Of a stretch of DNA of 64,000 bases, positions 25,889 through 34,099 are shown piece by piece (the stretch's first letter is position 1; every line of letters starts with the position of its first letter). The position numbers were made by a program, and so were the translations under genes. The notes under the pieces were generated by a model, which was not told the origin of the DNA, made no database searches, and worked only from the letters and a program-made list of their open reading frames with translations. Location of the stretch: assembly GCF_002946835.1 (NCBI RefSeq), contig NZ_CP026652.1, positions 8,184,001 to 8,248,000 on the forward strand, in the 5' to 3' direction. Source of the stretch: Streptomyces dengpaensis. Its GTDB lineage: Bacteria; Actinomycetota; Actinomycetes; Streptomycetales; Streptomycetaceae.

Positions 25889-26170
25889 ATGGGCACCCCT
25901 CCCGTCGATCCCGTACCACCCAGCCCCACACCGGCACCCGGACCGGGTCCCGGACCGCAACCAGGCCCTGTGCCCGGCCCTGTGCCTGCTCCCGGCGGAC
26001 CGGATCCCGTGCCGCCTGCGCCGCCACAGCCCGAACCCGATCCCCAGCCGCCGCCCGCCCCGCGGCCCGATCCACATCCTCAGCCCGGCCCGGTGCCGGG
26101 GCCTGTACCGGCACCGGAACCCGTCACCCGGCAGGGTGCCGCCGAAGCGCACTCCGGGAGGAAGCCGTGA
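25889..26170 (+). CDS. Small proline-rich protein coupled to the baeRF2-type gene
   Basis: 93 residues from ATG 25889 (MGTPPVDPVPPSPTP). More than a third are Pro, in PxPxP and GPxP units (PGPGPGPQPGPVPGPVPAPG). There is no signal peptide or hydrophobic stretch. The stop codon overlaps the GTG start of the next gene (GTGA), which indicates translational coupling and a shared function. Pro-rich chains of this kind usually act as flexible spacers or binding partners; ribosomes would need EF-P to translate some of it. No function known to me. Confidence 0.65.
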   Translation: MGTPPVDPVPPSPTPAPGPGPGPQPGPVPGPVPAPGGPDPVPPAPPQPEPDPQPPPAPRPDPHPQPGPVPGPVPAPEPVTRQGAAEAHSGRKP

Positions 26171-27261
26171 AGCTGCGATTCCTCAACCCGCTGTACGAAC
26201 GCCCCGGCCCCGTCGCCTCCGTGTACCTCGACACATCCCGTGATATCGAGGAACCCGACCGGGCCATCCAGCTGCGTTGGCGGAACCTGCGGGACAGCCT
26301 GCGTGCCCACGACACCGACCAGACCACCGTCGACGCCATCGCCCACGTCATCGGAACCGACCGCGACGTGGCCGGGCCGCACGGCCAGGCGATCTTCGCC
26401 GCGCACGGGCGCCTGCTCCTGGCCGAGGTCCTGCCCGAACCGCCCGCTCACGACACCGCCAGGTACGGCATGCTCCCCGATACACTGCCGCTCGCTCTCC
26501 AGCACGTTCCGGAGCTCGGCTACGCGGTCGTCGTTGTCCACCGCGTGCACAGCGCGGACGCCGATGGCGGCGAGGACGAGCTCGAGGTCGGCTATGAGAC
26601 CGGCAGCTGGCCGATGAGCCGGGTCGCGTCCCACAGCCCTCCCGCTCGCCGGATACCGGTGGAAGGCTGGCCCAAGGAAGCCGAGCAGCTCATCGGTGAA
26701 CTGGCGGACGGCGTGGACAGCTTCGGTAGGGAGGCGATCGTCCTGTCCGGCGACCCGTGGGCCACCAACGCCCTCACCCGGCTCGCCCCCAGGAAACTGC
26801 AGGACCACTTCGTCAGGCTCAAGGACAGCGGCCACTGGCGACCGGAGCCCGGCCGGGCACTTCTGGAGGCCGGGCTGGCCACTTTGTTCGCCGACAGGTT
26901 GCCCGAGCGCGACCGGCAGCAGCTGGACACCTTCCGCGCCCAGCGCGCCCGTCATCGGGACGGCGTCGAAGGCGTCGCCGCCACCGTCGCCGTCCTGCAG
27001 CGCGCCCAGGCCCAGGCTCTGATCCTCAACCAACCGGTGTCCATCGCCCGACCTCTGTGGGTGGGCAGCGAGCCGACCCACATCGCGCTCTCGGGCGCGG
27101 ACCTGAATGCTTTCGGCCTGAACTACTACTGGGAGGAGCCCCCCGGTTCCGCGCTGATCCGCGCGGCAGTCGGCACACGGGCAGAGCTGATCGCCGTGCA
27201 CCGGGACGAACTGCCTCTGGAGGACGGCCTCGCGGTACTTCTCCGCTACTCCGGCACCTGA
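26167..27261 (+). CDS. baeRF2-family (Vms1/eRF1-like) protein
   Basis: 364 residues resembling the Rv2629-type actinobacterial proteins now grouped as baeRF2, homologous to eRF1 domains 2-3 and to Vms1/ANKZF1. Features: VASVYLDTSRDIEEPDRAIQLRWRNLRDSL near the start, GTDRDVAGPHGQAIFAAHGRLLLAEVLPEP in the middle, and VLQRAQAQALILNQP, LWVGSEPTHIAL, RAELIAVHRDELPLEDGLAVLLRYSG at the end. The family is proposed to act on stalled ribosomes or peptidyl-tRNA; the bacterial branch is linked to dormancy and hypoxia in mycobacteria. Start is the GTG at 26167 overlapping the Pro-rich gene. Confidence 0.85.
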   Translation: MKLRFLNPLYERPGPVASVYLDTSRDIEEPDRAIQLRWRNLRDSLRAHDTDQTTVDAIAHVIGTDRDVAGPHGQAIFAAHGRLLLAEVLPEPPAHDTARYGMLPDTLPLALQHVPELGYAVVVVHRVHSADADGGEDELEVGYETGSWPMSRVASHSPPARRIPVEGWPKEAEQLIGELADGVDSFGREAIVLSGDPWATNALTRLAPRKLQDHFVRLKDSGHWRPEPGRALLEAGLATLFADRLPERDRQQLDTFRAQRARHRDGVEGVAATVAVLQRAQAQALILNQPVSIARPLWVGSEPTHIALSGADLNAFGLNYYWEEPPGSALIRAAVGTRAELIAVHRDELPLEDGLAVLLRYSGT

Positions 27262-27570
27262 CCCGCCGCTGACAGGCGCTCGGCCGGGGTGCCTCCTGCG
27301 TTGCGAGTTTCGGCACTGACCACCGTGCCGCGTCTTTGGCCGCTTTCCCCGATCGGGCGCCCGCAGCCCCCGCTTCCGGGGGTTCGCGAGGCAACAGGCG
27401 CAGGCCGTCTTGATGGAACAGCCGTGGCCACGTCGTACCCATGTCGCTCCGGGAGGGCGGAACTGCAGGCCGTGAGGAACCGACGGCAGTGAGTGCCGCG
27501 GCCGGTCACGGCACGGTCGGAATGCGATCAGCGCGGAACGAGCGTGCGATGGAGACAGGAGGTGAGGGTC

Positions 27571-28063
27571 ATGGCGCCGCCGGTGTGGAGTGGTGCTCTG
27601 ACGTTCGGGCTGGTCTCCGTACCGGTTCAGCTCTTCACTACGACGGAAAGCCACACGATTCACTTCCACCAGCTTCAGCGCGGCACGTCGGACCGTGTGC
27701 GCAACAGGCGGGTGAATGAGCGCACGGGCGAGGAGGTGCCGCTCGACGAGATCGTCAAAGGCTTCGACACCGGCGAGGAGTACGTCCTCGTCGAGCCCGG
27801 CGAACTGGAGGACATCGCCCCCGGCCGCTCCCAGTCCCTGGAGATCAGCGGATTTGTGGAGCTCGACGAAGTTTGATCCGATCTTCTTCGACAGGACGTA
27901 CTACCTGGGCCCCAAGGGCAAGGAGTACGTGAAGGTCTACTCCGTGCTCCAGCAGGCCCTGTCTCGTGCCGGCAAAGCCGGGATCGCCACCTTCGTCATG
28001 CGCAACCACGAGTACCTGGTCGCCGTGAAGGCCGAAGCAGGCGCCGCCGCCAACGCAGCCTGA
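27571..28063 (+). pseudogene. ku: Ku gene with a one-base frameshift and a 3' truncation
   Basis: The N-terminus is clearly bacterial Ku: MAPPVWSGALTFGLVSVPVQLFTTTESHTIHFHQLQ, then RTGEEVPLDEIVKGFDTGEEYVLVEPGELEDIAPGRSQSLEISGFVELDEV. An extra T in the run at about 27870 creates a stop at 27876; the next frame continues DPIFFDRTYYLGPKGKEYVKVYSVLQQALSRAGKAGIATFVMRNHEYLVAVKAE, then leaves the Ku sequence and stops at 28063. About the last third of a normal Ku is missing. Ku with LigD performs end joining; this copy is unlikely to be functional, and no ligD is nearby. Confidence 0.9.
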
Positions 28064-28199
28064 CAACAATGCACGATCCGTGCAAGCACGTGCGGCCCGG
28101 CAGAGCCGTGGTAGGAGGCGAACTGTGGCCCGTCCGTCTCTTTCCGCCTTCTCGGCGAGTGGAGGGTGCAGTGCACCATGTGGCACTGCAGTGGTCACG

Positions 28200-28775
28200 T
28201 CAAGACCGCCAGCTGCCCCGATCTTCGTGCCCTGCGCGCGTGAGGCTGGGGCAGTCGCTGCCTCCTGCTGCGTCGTATCGGGGTTCTTCTCGGCCGTGCG
28301 TGAGTGGGTTCCCCGCGGGTGGAGGCGGCCCGGTGACCTCCACGTAGGCCGGACGCACGAGGAGGTCGCCGAGCCGGTACCCGGCACGCAGGATCTCCGT
28401 GCAGATGAGCTGGTCGGCGTCCGGGGCGACGTGGTGGGTCACGGCCTCGTGACGGGCTGGGTCGAACGGGTCGCCCTCCTCGCCGAACGCCACGAGCCCC
28501 AGCGAGCCGAGCTGGGCCTGAAGGGTGTCGGTGATGTCCTCCAGACCCGGGGTCATCGGCTCGTGCGCGCACGTGCGGTCGACGGCGTCCAGCACGGGCA
28601 GCAGGGCCTGCAGGACGTTGGCCACCGCGATCTCGCGCACGGCCATACGATCCCGGTGCACCCGCTTGCGGTAGTTGTCGTACTCGGCCTTCACTCGCTG
28701 CAGGTCGGCCGTGCGCTCCTCCAGCAAACGCTGCAGCTGTGTGAGGTCCGTCTTCTGCAGCCGGCCCTTGTCCAT
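28200..28775 (-). CDS. grpE: GrpE nucleotide exchange factor
   Basis: 191 residues from ATG 28775 (MDKGRLQKTDLTQLQRLLEERTADLQRVKAEYDNYRKRVHRDR), with GGAGG upstream. The long helix, then AVREIAVANVLQALLPVLDAVDRTC, then the beta domain FGEEGDPFDPARHEAVTHHVAPDADQLICTEILRAGYRLGDLLVRPAYVEVTGP are typical. It releases ADP from DnaK. The acidic N-terminal extension common in GrpE is missing or lies in another frame. Just upstream is a DnaK-like C-terminal tail, so the gene came from a dnaK-grpE operon. No dnaK, dnaJ or hspR gene is in the window. Confidence 0.9.
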   Translation of the reverse strand: MDKGRLQKTDLTQLQRLLEERTADLQRVKAEYDNYRKRVHRDRMAVREIAVANVLQALLPVLDAVDRTCAHEPMTPGLEDITDTLQAQLGSLGLVAFGEEGDPFDPARHEAVTHHVAPDADQLICTEILRAGYRLGDLLVRPAYVEVTGPPPPAGNPLTHGREEPRYDAAGGSDCPSLTRAGHEDRGSWRS

Positions 28776-28870
28776 CGTCAGCCCGCCTCCGGTTGTCGTC
28801 GTCGACGATCTCGGCGTCCACCACTTCTTCGTCCGAGGAGGTGGCAGAGGATGTGCCCGCGCCGGAGGGC
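28776..28870 (-). pseudogene. DnaK C-terminal tail remnant
   Basis: A minus-strand frame reads APSGAGTSSATSSDEEVVDAEIVDDDN. The EEVVDAEIVDDD end is the hallmark acidic tail of actinobacterial DnaK. The preceding body of DnaK is absent and the frame does not stop where DnaK should. It directly precedes grpE, as in intact operons. Confidence 0.6.
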
Positions 28871-29489
28871 GCCTGGGCGCTGTGTCTCGTACGTCGACCG
28901 CACCCGCCCGTAGCGTTTCGCCGTGACGGCGTTCCCCGGGGTGTCGGGCCACAGTTCCCTCCTTCCGGCGGCGGAAGGCCGGGATGATCGCCCGTGGTCG
29001 AGGATGCTCCACCGACCGCTACGAGCTGGGTTGGAACCATGTTGCCTACAAAGCTTCAATAAAACCTAAGTCCAAGTGTTGCGAGCGTGCCACCGCTGGG
29101 CGTCACCGTCGCCGTGGAACCGGGGGCCGAACCGACGCCGCTCCTCCGCCTGAAACAGCCCGACCGCTCTCAGGACGTGGCGAACACCCGCTCCGCGAAT
29201 GGGGCGATCTGCTGCCCGCTGAGGTGCTGGGCGATGTCCCCCTTGCCGATCATGCTGACCAGCCGCTTGTCCTCGATCCTCGCTCGCACAGAGGGCCGCG
29301 GCATGGCGGTGTGCATCCTCCGCAGTCCGCCAGACGGCTACAGCAGTGGGACGTTCTGCGGTCGGCACATGCAGCTGGGGTTGCACAGCGGCCATGTACA
29401 CCTGTGTGCCCCTGTGTGGCGAACATTCCGGGGCGAAGCAGGCGATACATGATGGAGGTACAGATGTCTTCTGCGAGGAGGAGTACGGC
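28871..29489. other. Intergenic region without recognisable gene
   Basis: About 600 bases upstream of the methyltransferase-like gene and of the dnaK tail. A small AT-richer patch lies near 29055-29085. I see no HspR/HrcA-type operator. Confidence 0.4.
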
Positions 29490-30332
29490 ATGGCGGGGTC
29501 GGGCTCTGGCGGTACCGGGCGTGTGGCGGGCGGCAAGTCGCGGTTCGACGACATCTATGACCGGCCGGACCCTCGCGCATACTTCACGCGGCTGGCCCCG
29601 CTGGAGTACGAGATCCCGCACCAAGCGCAGCCGGTCTTCCGGCAGGTCGCCGCGGAACGGGCCGCGCTGGACGACGGCCACTCCCGCAGGCCGGCGGTGC
29701 TGGACGTGTGCTGCTCGTACGGGATCAATGCCGCGCTGCTCAACCACGACGTGACGCTGGCGGAGATGTACGAGCGGTACACGTCCCCGGATTGCCAGAA
29801 GATGTCGACGGCGGAACTCGCGGCACGGGACAAGGAGTTCTATGCCGAGCGGCGCCGACCGGATGCCCTGCCGGTGTTCGGCCTCGACGTCGCGGGCCTC
29901 GCCGTGCACTACGCACTGGAGGTGGGGCTCCTGGACGCCGCCTTCACCGACGACCTGGAACAGGGCTCACCCAGCCCCAGGCTGAGGCGCGCGCTCGCCG
30001 AGGTCGGCCTCATCACACTGACTGGCGGCGGCAGCTATATCACCGCCCGCACGCTGACGGCACTGCTGGACGGCGCCCGGAGACCGGTATGGGTCAGTGC
30101 TTTCGTGCTGCGGACAGTTTCGTACCACCCGATCGTCCAGGCATTGGCCGCACACGGTCTGAGCACCACCGTCGATGTCGCCCGCACGTATCCCCAGCGC
30201 CTCTTCACCGACGAGCGGGAACAGGAGTATGCGATCGTGGCGGTACGGGCGTTGGGCGGCGACCCTACCGGGCGCGAGGAAAACGGTCGTTTCCACAGCC
30301 TGCACTATGAGTCCCGACCCGACACACGGTGA
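29490..30332 (+). CDS. SAM-dependent methyltransferase-like protein
   Basis: 280 residues from ATG 29490 behind GAGGAG. Residues 28-66 (AYFTRLAPLEYEIPHQAQPVFRQVAAERAALDDGHSRRPAVLDVCCSYGINAALL) match the start of class I SAM methyltransferases, with VLDVCCSYG in place of the usual VLDLGCGxG. The rest, with FGLDVAGLAVHYALEVGLLDAAFTDDLE and later VSAFVLRTVSYHPI, keeps the fold of the group. The loss of two glycines in the SAM loop makes catalysis uncertain. It converges with the catabolic operon and has no partner gene. Confidence 0.75.
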   Translation: MAGSGSGGTGRVAGGKSRFDDIYDRPDPRAYFTRLAPLEYEIPHQAQPVFRQVAAERAALDDGHSRRPAVLDVCCSYGINAALLNHDVTLAEMYERYTSPDCQKMSTAELAARDKEFYAERRRPDALPVFGLDVAGLAVHYALEVGLLDAAFTDDLEQGSPSPRLRRALAEVGLITLTGGGSYITARTLTALLDGARRPVWVSAFVLRTVSYHPIVQALAAHGLSTTVDVARTYPQRLFTDEREQEYAIVAVRALGGDPTGREENGRFHSLHYESRPDTR

Positions 30333-30439
30333 CAGCCCGGGGCCCGAGGAATCATGGCTGGAGGCCGTTTCGGGGAAGGGCGACAGAAACAGCCCGTCGA
30401 CGCCGACCTCGACGAGATCTTCGCGGCGTGCGGTGGCGT

Positions 30440-31213
30440 TCACAGGCTGCGGACCAGGCCGCCGTCGCAGCGCAGCGCGGTTCCGGTGACGTACGACGCG
30501 GGGGCGCCGCAGAGGAAGGCGGCGGCCGCGCCGAACTCGGCGGGGGTGCCGTACCGTCCGGCGGGGATCGCGGCCTGCGAGGCTGCCTCGACCTCGGCGA
30601 CCGGGCGCTGTTCGCGTTCGGCCCGCGCGGCGTCCAGCGCCGCCACCCGAGCGGTGGCGATCCGGCCGGGCAGCAGCAGGTTGACCGTGACTCCGTCCGC
30701 CGCCACCTCGGCCGCGAGGGTCTTCAGATAGGCGGCCAGGGCGGCCCGTCCGGCGTTGGAGAGCACCAGCCCGGGCAGCGGCTCGGCGATCCCGCTGGAG
30801 CCGATGGCCAGGATGCGGCCCCACCCGCGCCGGCGCATCGCGGGCAAGGCCAGCGCCACCAGCCGCTGCTGGGCCAGCAGCAACGCGTCCACGGCGGCGG
30901 CGAGGTCGCCGCTGTCCAGGTCGGCGGCGGTGCCGGGCCGCGGGCCGGGTCCGTTGAGGACCAGGATGTCGGGATCGCCGTACGCCTCCCGCGCCGCCTC
31001 GACCAGTGCCTGCGGCCCGTCCGGGTCGGTGAGGTCGACCTGGACGCCGACCGCGTCCGGCAGCCCGGCGGCGATCTCCTTGGCGAGGCCGCCGCGCCGC
31101 CCGGCCACCACGACCGAGGCGCCCTCGGCGGCCAGCGCCTCGGCGACCGCCCGGCCCAGACCGCCGGTGGAGGCGGCGACCACGGCGACCCGGCCGCGGA
31201 TGCCGAGGTCCAT
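30440..31213 (-). CDS. SDR-family oxidoreductase with unusual active site
   Basis: 257 residues, last gene of the coupled operon. NAD(P)-binding motif VAVVAASTGGLGRAVAEALAAEG and VLNGPGPRPG. Where SDRs have YxxxK this protein has LSNAGRAALAAYLKTLA, that is Asn in place of Tyr, as in a subgroup of 3-oxoacyl-ACP-reductase homologues of uncertain activity. The C-terminus TGTALRCDGGLVRSL is normal. Its ATG shares one base with the stop of the upstream DapA-like gene (TGATG). It may be a non-canonical dehydrogenase or a regulatory subunit for a beta-hydroxyacyl step (inference). Confidence 0.88.
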   Translation of the reverse strand: MDLGIRGRVAVVAASTGGLGRAVAEALAAEGASVVVAGRRGGLAKEIAAGLPDAVGVQVDLTDPDGPQALVEAAREAYGDPDILVLNGPGPRPGTAADLDSGDLAAAVDALLLAQQRLVALALPAMRRRGWGRILAIGSSGIAEPLPGLVLSNAGRAALAAYLKTLAAEVAADGVTVNLLLPGRIATARVAALDAARAEREQRPVAEVEAASQAAIPAGRYGTPAEFGAAAAFLCGAPASYVTGTALRCDGGLVRSL

Positions 31214-32130
31214 CAGCGCACCTCCTTGGGCAGTGCGGCGAGGTGCCGCTCCAGCTGCGGGACCAGGGCCTCGGGCAGCTGCGCGGCCGGCGGCCGGACG
31301 CCCGACTCCGTGATCAGACCGCGCCGCCGGATGGCCTCCTTGCGCAGCGCCAGCCCGATCCCGGCCTGTGCCTCGAAGTTGACCAGCGGCAGGTACGGCA
31401 GATAGGCCTCCCGGGCCGCGTCGTAGCCCCCGCTGCGCCAGGCCTGGACGCAGGCGATCAGGCCCTCGGGGCAGGAGAAGCCGGTCATCGCCCCGGCGGC
31501 GCCGGCCGCCAGTTCGTCGAGCAGGCCCAGCCCGCCCAGGCCGCCGAAGACCGGGACGTCGAGTTCGGCGGTGAGCCTGGCGACGGCCGCCGGGGTGGGC
31601 GGCGCCTCGGCCTTCACCGCGACCGCCGAGGGGACCGCGCGGACGGCGCGGACCAGGTCGGCGGTGCGGATGGCGACCTGGCTGGTCTCCGGGTAGTCCT
31701 GGACCACGATCCCGGCGCCGGTGGCGTCGTGGACCGCGTTGAGGTGGGCCGCGACCACCTGCGGATCGGGCGAGTTGACCTGCACCATCAGCCCGGCGAG
31801 GCGGTCCCCGGCCATCTCGCGGACGAGCCGGGCCTCCTCCAGCACCGGTGCGGTGGCAAGTCCGGTGACCCCGACGACCAGCGGCAGGCCGACCGTGTCG
31901 ACCACCGTCTCCAGCACCGCCCGGCGCTCCTCGGCGGAGAGCCGGGCGGCCTCGCCGAAGACCCCGAGCACGGTCAGACCGGTGGTGCCGATCCGCGCGT
32001 AGTGCTCCACCAGCCGGGCCAGGCTGGGCTCGTCCACCTCCAGGGCGGAGCCGAGGAAGGGCGTGGCGACCACGCCCCACACTCCGGGTGCGAGTTTCTC
32101 GGGCATCAGTGGGCTCCCCGCTCCCCTCAT
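31213..32130 (-). CDS. Dihydrodipicolinate synthase-family aldolase
   Basis: 305 residues, (beta/alpha)8 class I aldolase of the DapA/NAL family. LAPGVWGVVATPFLGSALEVDEPSLARLVEHYARIGTTGLTVLGVFGEAARLSAEER is the substrate-binding start (GVFGE instead of GTTGE); IVVQDYPE holds the conserved Tyr; the Schiff-base Lys is in SAVAVKAEAPP. The departures from DapA, with no Thr-Thr pair, suggest an aldolase or lyase on another oxo acid. Its ATG overlaps the stop of the enoyl-CoA hydratase gene (ATGA at 32130); an ATG at 32106 with a closer ribosome-binding site is possible. It probably cleaves or hydrates an intermediate of the operon pathway. Confidence 0.9.
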   Translation of the reverse strand: MRGAGSPLMPEKLAPGVWGVVATPFLGSALEVDEPSLARLVEHYARIGTTGLTVLGVFGEAARLSAEERRAVLETVVDTVGLPLVVGVTGLATAPVLEEARLVREMAGDRLAGLMVQVNSPDPQVVAAHLNAVHDATGAGIVVQDYPETSQVAIRTADLVRAVRAVPSAVAVKAEAPPTPAAVARLTAELDVPVFGGLGGLGLLDELAAGAAGAMTGFSCPEGLIACVQAWRSGGYDAAREAYLPYLPLVNFEAQAGIGLALRKEAIRRRGLITESGVRPPAAQLPEALVPQLERHLAALPKEVR

Positions 32131-32912
32131 CGTCCCGGCCAGACCGGCGGCCGCTTCTGCTGGAAGGCGAGCACGCCCTCCTTGGCGTCTTCGCTGTCCA
32201 GCGCCTGAATCAGCGCCGGGGTACGGAGCTTGTGGGCGTCCTGCGGCGACAGCCCGCTCCCGCGCTGGACCATCTGCTTGATGGCGCGCAGCGAGGTCGG
32301 GGCGCAGGCGAGGATGTCGGCGACCCAGCGGTCGACGGCCTCGTCCAACTGCCCCGCCGGGACCACCTCGTTGACGAGGCCCATCCGGTGCAGCTCGGCG
32401 GCGGAGGCACGGCGGCCGGTGAGCAGCAGCCCCATGGCCTGGGTGTGCGGCAGCCGGCGCACCAGCTGGAACACCCCGCCGTCCAGCGGGATCCGGCCGA
32501 CCCGGGGCTCGGTCAGGCCGAACCGTGCGTGGTCGGCGGCGACGACGATGTCGCAGCCGAGGACCATCTCCATGCCGCCGCCCAGCGCATAGCCGTTGAC
32601 CCGGGCGATCACCGGGACGTCCAGGGTGGTGCGCAGGCCCAGCCCGCCGAAGCCGTTGGGGTCGAGGCCGGCCCAGTACTCCAGGCCGGTCTTGTCCACC
32701 GCGTCGGCGGACATGTCGGCGCCCACGCAGAACGACCGCTCTCCGGCGCCGGTCACGACGACCACCCGGACCTCGGGGTCGGCCTCGATCTCGGCCCAGA
32801 TCTCGTTGAGCCGGGCGTTGGTCTTGACGTCCACCGCGTTCAGTACGGCGGGGCGGTCGATGGTGACCTGGGCGATGTGTCCCTCGCGTACGTAGCGGAC
32901 TTCGTCGGTCAT
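32127..32912 (-). CDS. Enoyl-CoA hydratase/isomerase
   Basis: 261 residues, crotonase fold. Oxyanion-hole segments AGERSFCVGADMSA and VNGYALGGGMEMVLGCDIVVAADHARFGLTEPRVGRIPLDGG, with both acidic residues used in hydration present (GGGMEM and LTEP). The C-terminus QQKRPPVWPGR is typical. Start overlaps the stop of the CoA-transferase gene (ATGA). Expected to hydrate the enoyl-CoA made from the CoA ester formed by the upstream transferase. Confidence 0.94.
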   Translation of the reverse strand: MTDEVRYVREGHIAQVTIDRPAVLNAVDVKTNARLNEIWAEIEADPEVRVVVVTGAGERSFCVGADMSADAVDKTGLEYWAGLDPNGFGGLGLRTTLDVPVIARVNGYALGGGMEMVLGCDIVVAADHARFGLTEPRVGRIPLDGGVFQLVRRLPHTQAMGLLLTGRRASAAELHRMGLVNEVVPAGQLDEAVDRWVADILACAPTSLRAIKQMVQRGSGLSPQDAHKLRTPALIQALDSEDAKEGVLAFQQKRPPVWPGR

Positions 32913-34099
32913 CGCAGTACCCCTTTCTCGCGGAGCAGCTCGATCTGCTCGGCGGAGTAGCCGAGTTCGCCGAGCACCTCGGCGCCGTGCTCGCCGAGCC
33001 GTGGCGGGAACCGGCGTACCTCGGCGGGGGCGGCGGAGAGGTGGAGCGGCGCGTTGATGGCGCGGATCCGGCCGGCGACCGGGTGGTCCATCTCGACGAT
33101 CATCTTGTTGACCGCGGTCTGCTCGTCGTCGAGTGTCTGCTCCAGGCTGCGCACCGGAGCGCACAGGATGTCCTCGTCCTCGAGCCGCTTGACCCAGTAA
33201 TCGGTGGTGTTGCGGGCCACCGCCTCGGAGAAGATGCGCTGCAGCTCGGTCCGGTGCGCGAACTGCAGGTCGAGGGTGGCGAACTCGGGGCGCTCTCCCA
33301 GGTCCTCGTCGAGCTCGAGGGCGCGGCTGATGTGGTGCAGCGGGTTGGCCTTGAAACCGCCGACCATGATCAGCGCGCCGTCGGTGCTGCGGAACACCCC
33401 GGTGAGCGGCATCGCGGCCCAGTTGATCTCGGAGCCGCGGTTGAGCTGCTGGCAGGCCTCCTGCATCTGCATGTGGAGCATCGAGTCGTACATCGACACC
33501 TCCACCTTCTGCCCCTCGCCGGTGCGGTCGCGGTGCAGCAGGGCCAGCAGGATGCCCTGGAGCAGGTGCATGCCCGTCGTGTAGTCGCAGAGCGTGGTCG
33601 GGTAGAGGGTGAGCGGGTCGTCCTCGGACACCCGGCGCCACATCACTCCGCTGTACGCCTGGGCGATGGCGTCCTGACCGCCCTTGTGGGCGTACGGGCC
33701 CTCCGTGCCGAAGCCGGTGCCGGAGGCCCAGATGATCCTGGGGTTGACGGCAAGCAGTGCCTCGTAGCCGAGGCCGAGCCGCTCCATCACGCCGGCCCGG
33801 AAGTTGCTCACCACGACGTCGGCGGAGCGCACCAGCTCCCGCACGGCCTGGCGGCCCTCCTCGGTGCGGGTGTCGATGGCGATGCTGCGCTTGTTGCGGT
33901 TGATGGACAGGAAGATGGGGTTGTCCAGGCCGGCCGGGTCCGGGATCGAGGTCCGGGAGATGTCGCCGGTGCCGGGGCGCTCCACCTTGATCACGTCGGC
34001 GCCGTAGTCGCCCAGCATCTGGGTGCAGGACGGGCCCATGAAGACCTGGGTGAAGTCGATGACGGTGATGCCGCTCAGCGGCTGTGCGGTGGCGGTCAT
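32909..34099 (-). CDS. CaiB/BaiF class III CoA-transferase
   Basis: 396 residues. LSGITVIDFTQVFMGPSCTQMLGDYGADVIKVERPGTGD is the family signature at the N-terminus; NRNKRSIAIDTRTEEGRQAV, FRAGVMERLGLGYE and GTGFGTEGPYAHKGGQDAIAQAYSG follow; the presumed catalytic Asp lies in TLCDYTTGMH (about residue 173). Class III transferases move CoA between carboxylic acids through an aspartyl-CoA thioester. In this operon it would activate the imported acid. ATGA overlaps on both sides fix start and coupling. Confidence 0.94.
   Translation of the reverse strand: MTATAQPLSGITVIDFTQVFMGPSCTQMLGDYGADVIKVERPGTGDISRTSIPDPAGLDNPIFLSINRNKRSIAIDTRTEEGRQAVRELVRSADVVVSNFRAGVMERLGLGYEALLAVNPRIIWASGTGFGTEGPYAHKGGQDAIAQAYSGVMWRRVSEDDPLTLYPTTLCDYTTGMHLLQGILLALLHRDRTGEGQKVEVSMYDSMLHMQMQEACQQLNRGSEINWAAMPLTGVFRSTDGALIMVGGFKANPLHHISRALELDEDLGERPEFATLDLQFAHRTELQRIFSEAVARNTTDYWVKRLEDEDILCAPVRSLEQTLDDEQTAVNKMIVEMDHPVAGRIRAINAPLHLSAAPAEVRRFPPRLGEHGAEVLGELGYSAEQIELLREKGVLR

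Noticed and set aside
28064..28199. Possible tRNA or regulatory RNA between ku and grpE
   Set aside because: No cloverleaf, no CCA-like end and no strong hairpin could be found.
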